Shown piece by piece: positions 59,850-64,000 of a DNA stretch of 64,000 bases (positions within the stretch are counted from its first letter, which is position 1; the number at the start of each line of letters is the position of its first letter). Under the pieces are notes generated by a model. It was not told where the DNA came from. It made no database searches and saw only the letters and a list, made by a program, of their open reading frames with translations. Made by a program: the position numbers and the translations under genes. The stretch comes from Spisula solida (taxonomy: Eukaryota > Mollusca > Bivalvia > Venerida > Mactridae): positions 44,744,722 through 44,808,721 of the forward strand of contig OX365952.1 in NCBI GenBank assembly GCA_947247005.1. Reading direction: 5' to 3'.

Positions 59850-61470
59850 AGCGGCCTAGCGGCCTAACAGCGTGAAGTTGGCGGCCTAGCGGCCTAGCGG
59901 CCTAGCAGCGTGAAGTTGGCGGCCTAGCAGCCTAGCGGCCTAGCAGCGTGAAGTTGGCGGCCTAGCAGCCTAGCGGCCTAGCAGCGTGAAGTTGGCGGCC
60001 TAGCAGCCTAGCGGCCTAGCAGCGTGAAGTTGGCGGCCTAGCAGCCTAGCGGCCTAGCAGCGTGAAGTTGGCGGCCTAGCGGCCTAGCAGCGTGAAGTTG
60101 GCGGCCTAGCAGCCTAGCGGCCTAGCAGCGTGAAGTTGGCGGCCTAGCAGCCTAGCGGCCTAGCAGCGTGAAGTTGGCAGCCTAGCAGCCTAGCGGCCTA
60201 GCAGCGGCCCAACAAAGTTGGCAGTCAAAAAAAAAAAAAAAGAAAAAAAAATTGTGAAGTTGGCGGCCTAGCGGCCTAGCAGCCTAGCGGCCTAGCGGCC
60301 CAGCGGCCTAGCGGCCTAGCGGCCTAGCGATCCAGCGGCCCAACAAAGTTGGCAGTCCAAAAAAAAAAAAAAAAAAAAAAATTGTGAAGTTGGCGGCCTA
60401 GCAGCCTAGCGGCCTAGCGGCCCAGCGGCCTAGCGGCCTAGCGGCCTAGCGATCCAGCGGCCCAACAAAGTTGGCAGTCCAAAAAAAAAAAAAAAAAAAA
60501 AAATGTGAAGTTGGCGGCCTAGCGGCCTAGCGGCCCAGCGGCCCAGCGGCCTAGCGATCCAGCGGCCCAATAAAGTTGGCAGTCCAAAAAAAAAAAAAAA
60601 TAAAAAAATTGTGAAGTTGGCGGCCAAGCGGCCTAGCAGCCTAGCGGCCTAGCGGCCCAGCGGCCTAGCGGCCTAGCGATCCAGCGGCCCAACAAAGTTG
60701 GCAATCCAAAAAAAAAAAAAAAAAAAAAAAAAAATTGTGAAGTTGGCGGCCTAGCGGCCTAGCAGCCTAGCGGCCTAGCGGCCCAGCGGCCTAGCGGCCT
60801 AGCGGCCTAGCGATCCAGCGGCCCAACAAAGTTGGCAGTCCAAAAAAAAAAAATTGTGAAGTTGGCGGCCTAGCGGCCTAGCAGCCTAGCGGCCTAGCGG
60901 CCTAGCGGCCCAGCGGCCTAGCGGCCTAGCGATCCAGCAGCCCAACAAAGTTGGCAATCCAAAAAAAAAAAAAAAAAAAAAAAAAAATTGTGAAGTTGGC
61001 GGCCTAGCGGCCTAGCAGCCTAGCGGCCTAGCGGCCCAGCGGCCTAGCGGCCTAGCGATCCAGCGGCCCAACAAAGTTGGCAATCCAAAAAAAAAAAAAA
61101 AAAAAAAAAAAATTGTGAAGTTGGCGGCCTAGCGGCCTAGCGGCCTAGCAGCCTAGCGGCCTAGCGGCCTAGCGGCCCAGCGGCCTAGCGGCCTAGCGAT
61201 CCAGCGGCCCAACAAAGTTGGCAATCCAAAAAAAAAAAAAAAAAAAAAAAATTGTGAAGTTGGCGGCCTAGCGGCCTAGCAGCCTAGCGGCCTAGCAGCC
61301 TAGCGGCCTAGCGGCCTAGCGGCCCAGCGGCCTAGCGGCCTAGCGATCCAGCGGCCTAACAAAGTTGGCAGTCGAAAAAAAATATAAAAAAAATGTGAAG
61401 TTGGCGGCCTAGTGCCCTAGCGATCCAGCGGCCTAACAAAGTTGGCAGCCGAAAAACTAAATATTTGGCA
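59850..61470 (+). repeat. GC-rich octamer (GCGGCCTA) array with ~125-bp units separated by poly(A)
   Basis: The basal unit is GCGGCCTA, with variants GCAGCCTA, GCGGCCCA and GCGATCCA. From 59850 to 60190 it forms ~38-bp units (GTGAAGTTG plus four octamers). From 60190 it forms units of about 104-148 bp: TTGTGAAGTTG, 8-12 octamers, a GCGATCCAGCGGCCCAACAA joint, AGTTGGCAGTCC and an A tract of 12-27 bases. A tracts start near 60225, 60359, 60481, 60585, 60709, 60842, 60961, 61087, 61227 and 61375. Most units share the same joint, so whole units were amplified. The minus-strand ORF 60430-60627 (Phe tracts alternating with RPLGRW) is a by-product. Confidence 0.97.
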
Positions 61471-61494
61471 GCCTAAAAAAAAATAGTCGGTCCT

Positions 61495-61585
61495 CCACTC
61501 CAACTCGACTTACACTAACCTAAGGTAGCCTCAAGTGTAGCTAGAGTGACGGTCGAGTTAGTGTAGGTCGAGTGGAGATTTGGTA
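61495..61585. repeat. Short inverted repeat
   Basis: CTCGACTTACACTAACC (61505) and GTTAGTGTAGGTCGAGTGG (61556) are near-inverse, about 30 bases apart, immediately after the GC-rich array. Confidence 0.6.
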
Positions 61586-61599
61586 TTCACATGGGTAAC

Positions 61600-62500
61600 T
61601 CGTCCTCGACTTTCCTGAGTGTGTGACCGTTATAATAAATGGTAGGATATTACACTGTATAGTCCAGTCAGGATAAAAATCCAGTGACGCAGCGGTCGAG
61701 TCCACTATAACGGTGTAAAACAAATTATAAAGACTTATACTGTACAAACAACTATAATATCAATGCTAAACTAATATACTAAACTTCGCTTTACCTGTTT
61801 ATACAATGGTTGTGGTTTTTTGCGTACACATAAATTGCAACGTCACTGTCACAATATCCTAACTGGACTATACATACAATCTGTGCTTTATTATTGAATT
61901 GGTCGGTATGATTATTGCAAAGATTATAGTGGATCAGTTAACATAAAACTTCGATGTAATTAACATTGAATGAACGTACAAATGTATATAATGATTTACA
62001 TTGATATATTCCAACAAAACAATTATGCAAGGCAATGCCTACGCATTTAAAATAAATAAAGGATGCGCATATCGAAGAAGACAAATCGTACCGTATGCCT
62101 TATGTTTTCGCCGTGGACTCAATATTAAATATCATATCACGTCAATATGAATTCCACCGACCGTCAAGCAGGTAATGTCATGTTAATAATTTAGAAGTCG
62201 GAGGAAATGGACTCAGTTTACTTTTATAAGCAGCTTCACTGTCATATGATGTTGTTAATTACAACACATACATCGTACATACCGTTCCGGGGAAGCCCGA
62301 CAGCTAGAAAGCTATAATTCCTGGAATGTCATTTAATGTGCGACATGTTTAAAAATAATAGTACATAAGATAGCTGATGCATGAACTTCTTGGTTTTAGG
62401 TTGATTATGAAACAAGTTGGTACAACCTTGAACAAATATTAACCATTCTCGACACATCATGCCCGAATTTATCCATCGTCACAATATATAATACAATACG
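61600..62500. other. No recognisable feature
   Basis: AT-rich sequence, short ORFs only. Confidence 0.45.
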
Positions 62501-62501
62501 T

Positions 62502-62654
62502 AAGAGAAGAGAAGCCACCTTTCGCTTATTATGCTGGACATCTTGCAAGGGAAATACTGATACCATTTCGTTTTTAGCATGAAGTGACCCCGGATCGAAC
62601 CTGGGCGTCCCGCACTCGAAGCGGACGCTCTAACAGTAGGCTATCGAGGCGGCA
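62502..62654 (-). repeat. SINE, 5' part of the 22235 family
   Basis: Minus strand: GCCGCCTCGATAGCCTACTG (box A), GAGCGTCCGCTTCGAGTGCG, AGGTTCGATCCGGGG (box B), then GAAATGGTATCAGTATTTCC and GCTTCTCTTCTCTTA, all in the order of 22235-22400. The 3' half is missing. The tRNA-like head is better preserved than in the other copies. Confidence 0.83.
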
Positions 62655-62956
62655 CATTGACACATGAATGATTGCAATGCACATCATCAGTATTTGTTGC
62701 TAGTTTGCACGTTTTTATTCATTCAAATATTTTAGTCATCTTCATATCAACACTGGGTGGGATTAAAAATAATAATATGGCAAAGAATGAAAACAATAAC
62801 GTTATAATTTCAATAGTTATGCTCCATATATAAATACCATGTATTTAATTAACATCGCAGTAATATGACTAAATTTTAATTCCAGATACTTCATACACTT
62901 ATTACAGTAACTTTATTTGTCCAAATAATATACTTTTAGATAACAAATTATAATTA

Positions 62957-63770
62957 AGAAATAGTTCACATCACTGAGGGCCCTATGGCATTATATGTAC
63001 TGGCTAGTCAGCCCAAGTTGTGTATATGGACCGAAGCGAAGCTGAGGTCCATATACACAACGCGGGCTGACTAGCCAGTCCATATAATGTCATTGGGCCC
63101 GAAGTGATGTGAACTATTTCTTATATTATACCGAACATTTAATATCGATATTATAGGCCTACTTTTGTAACTAGATCTAGATACTAATAAGAAAACATTA
63201 CATACATTTGGGTTTAAGTTGTTTATGTGCTACAGAACTACATATCATTATAGGGAGACCTTACATCTATTTTGGTCTGTTTGCATATCCACCGAAATAA
63301 CGCAGAAATGTGAAAACCCGTGTTGCTATAATAAATCTATAGACAACTTTTAAGTTGTTTCAAGTATAATCTCCATCACTGGAATTTCGACTTTTTTTTC
63401 ATTTTTATGCAAACTAATGCGTCTTTAGAGCTTATATTGAACTTTGTATCATAAACGCACATGAGTTGATCCATGCAATTACTGTCGGCAGGACATAAAT
63501 CTAATTTAAACAAAAAAAACGTTACAAAAAGAAAAGTTCGCGCAACGTCACGCTCTATGGTAGCGTCACAGTATCCATGACGTCATGCAATAAACAATAC
63601 GTTTATTTCAGCTGCCGGTCAATATTATTTTGCCGGTCCATATTTTTATAATATTGACCGGCTGTTGTATTTGGAACATGCAAATCAGTCAGTCTATCTC
63701 TGGATATATGGACCGATTAGAATAACAAAGAAACAGTTGAATGAAATTTGGGTGAGGTATAATATATAAA
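62957..63770. mobile_element. 166-bp near-perfect hairpin (62957-63122) and associated flank
   Basis: AAGAAATAGTTCACATCACT at 62957 pairs with its complement ending 63122. Pairing continues through GGGCCC, ATTATATG, TGGCTAGTCAGCCC and GTGTATATGGACC to a small loop GAAGCGAAGCTGA. Downstream are AACGTCACGC, ATGACGTCATGC, an inverted pair around CCGGTCAATATTA (63617-63661), and TATATGGACCGATTA (63705), which repeats the hairpin core. The plan matches 7590 and 54420. Confidence 0.7.
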
Positions 63771-64000
63771 ATTATATTTATGGTTGTATATTTATCAACC
63801 CACACGATCATATGAATTTGTTGTGTAGTTTAATTTGAAACTACAATAACTTTTATTAGTCCAACATTCGTGCGCTAAATCGGTATGCACGTAACCACAC
63901 ATTTGAGTGTAGCTGGGGAACTTTGCCAAAAAATTCACATTATCCATGCTTTCTAAGGATTTTCTTCTATCCGGGACATTTCTAAAAGGTAAAATCATAT

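Noticed and set aside
60430..60627. Minus-strand ORF with Phe tracts and RPLGRW repeats
   Set aside because: Direct translation of poly(A) tracts and GCGGCCTA octamers; the octamer does not preserve frame between units of different length.

Overview
The window is intron-rich, AT-rich animal DNA with no operons or bacterial signals. The one securely identified gene is the 3' end of a TACC (transforming acidic coiled-coil) protein. The repeats point to a mollusc, most likely a bivalve: many small inverted-repeat elements, tRNA-derived SINEs, and long non-coding cassettes with (TCCG)n heads and tandem ~140-158 bp units. The species assignment is inference.

Layout. 1-4509 (+): the last seven coding exons of TACC, with SINE relics in the introns. 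4510-15700: probable 3' UTR, then non-coding DNA with several MITEs (two matching copies at 7.2 and 9.75 kb, and a hAT-like one at 8.4 kb), hairpin elements, and a 42-bp degenerate tandem repeat. 16.33-17.22 kb: a 37-bp satellite of about 24 units. 17.2-22.2 kb: mostly featureless. 22.2-22.8 kb: a SINE directly upstream of a possible exon encoding Arg/Ser/His-rich 17-residue repeats. 23.64-48.69 kb: a direct segmental duplication of about 9 kb core length (copy A 23.64-38.87, copy B 39.75-48.69). The two copies differ by discrete insertions, so each copy gives a near-empty site for elements in the other. Copy A carries a decayed reverse-transcriptase element (25.4-28.07, minus), itself split by a Tc1/mariner-type element with perfect 30-bp ends. 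Copy A also carries a 3.15-kb inverted-repeat-bounded element (34452-37604) holding about a dozen copies of the motif AAACCTTCGTTAT and a 102-codon ORF of unknown function. Copy B carries a 0.87-kb (TCCG)n/158-bp cassette. 48.7-49.7 kb: a tandem cassette of seven ~140-bp units. 50-59.8 kb: sparse DNA with more MITEs and hairpins. 59.85-61.47 kb: a GC-rich array of GCGGCCTA octamers organised into ~125-bp units separated by poly(A) tracts. 61.5-64 kb: a SINE fragment and a 166-bp near-perfect hairpin.

How it works together. Only TACC has an assignable cellular role (centrosome/spindle microtubule regulation). Nearly everything else is transposable-element and tandem-repeat sequence. The most unusual item is the 3.15-kb motif-studded element. 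Its ends and its absence from the paralogous duplicate are visible in the sequence; its mechanism and class are unknown.
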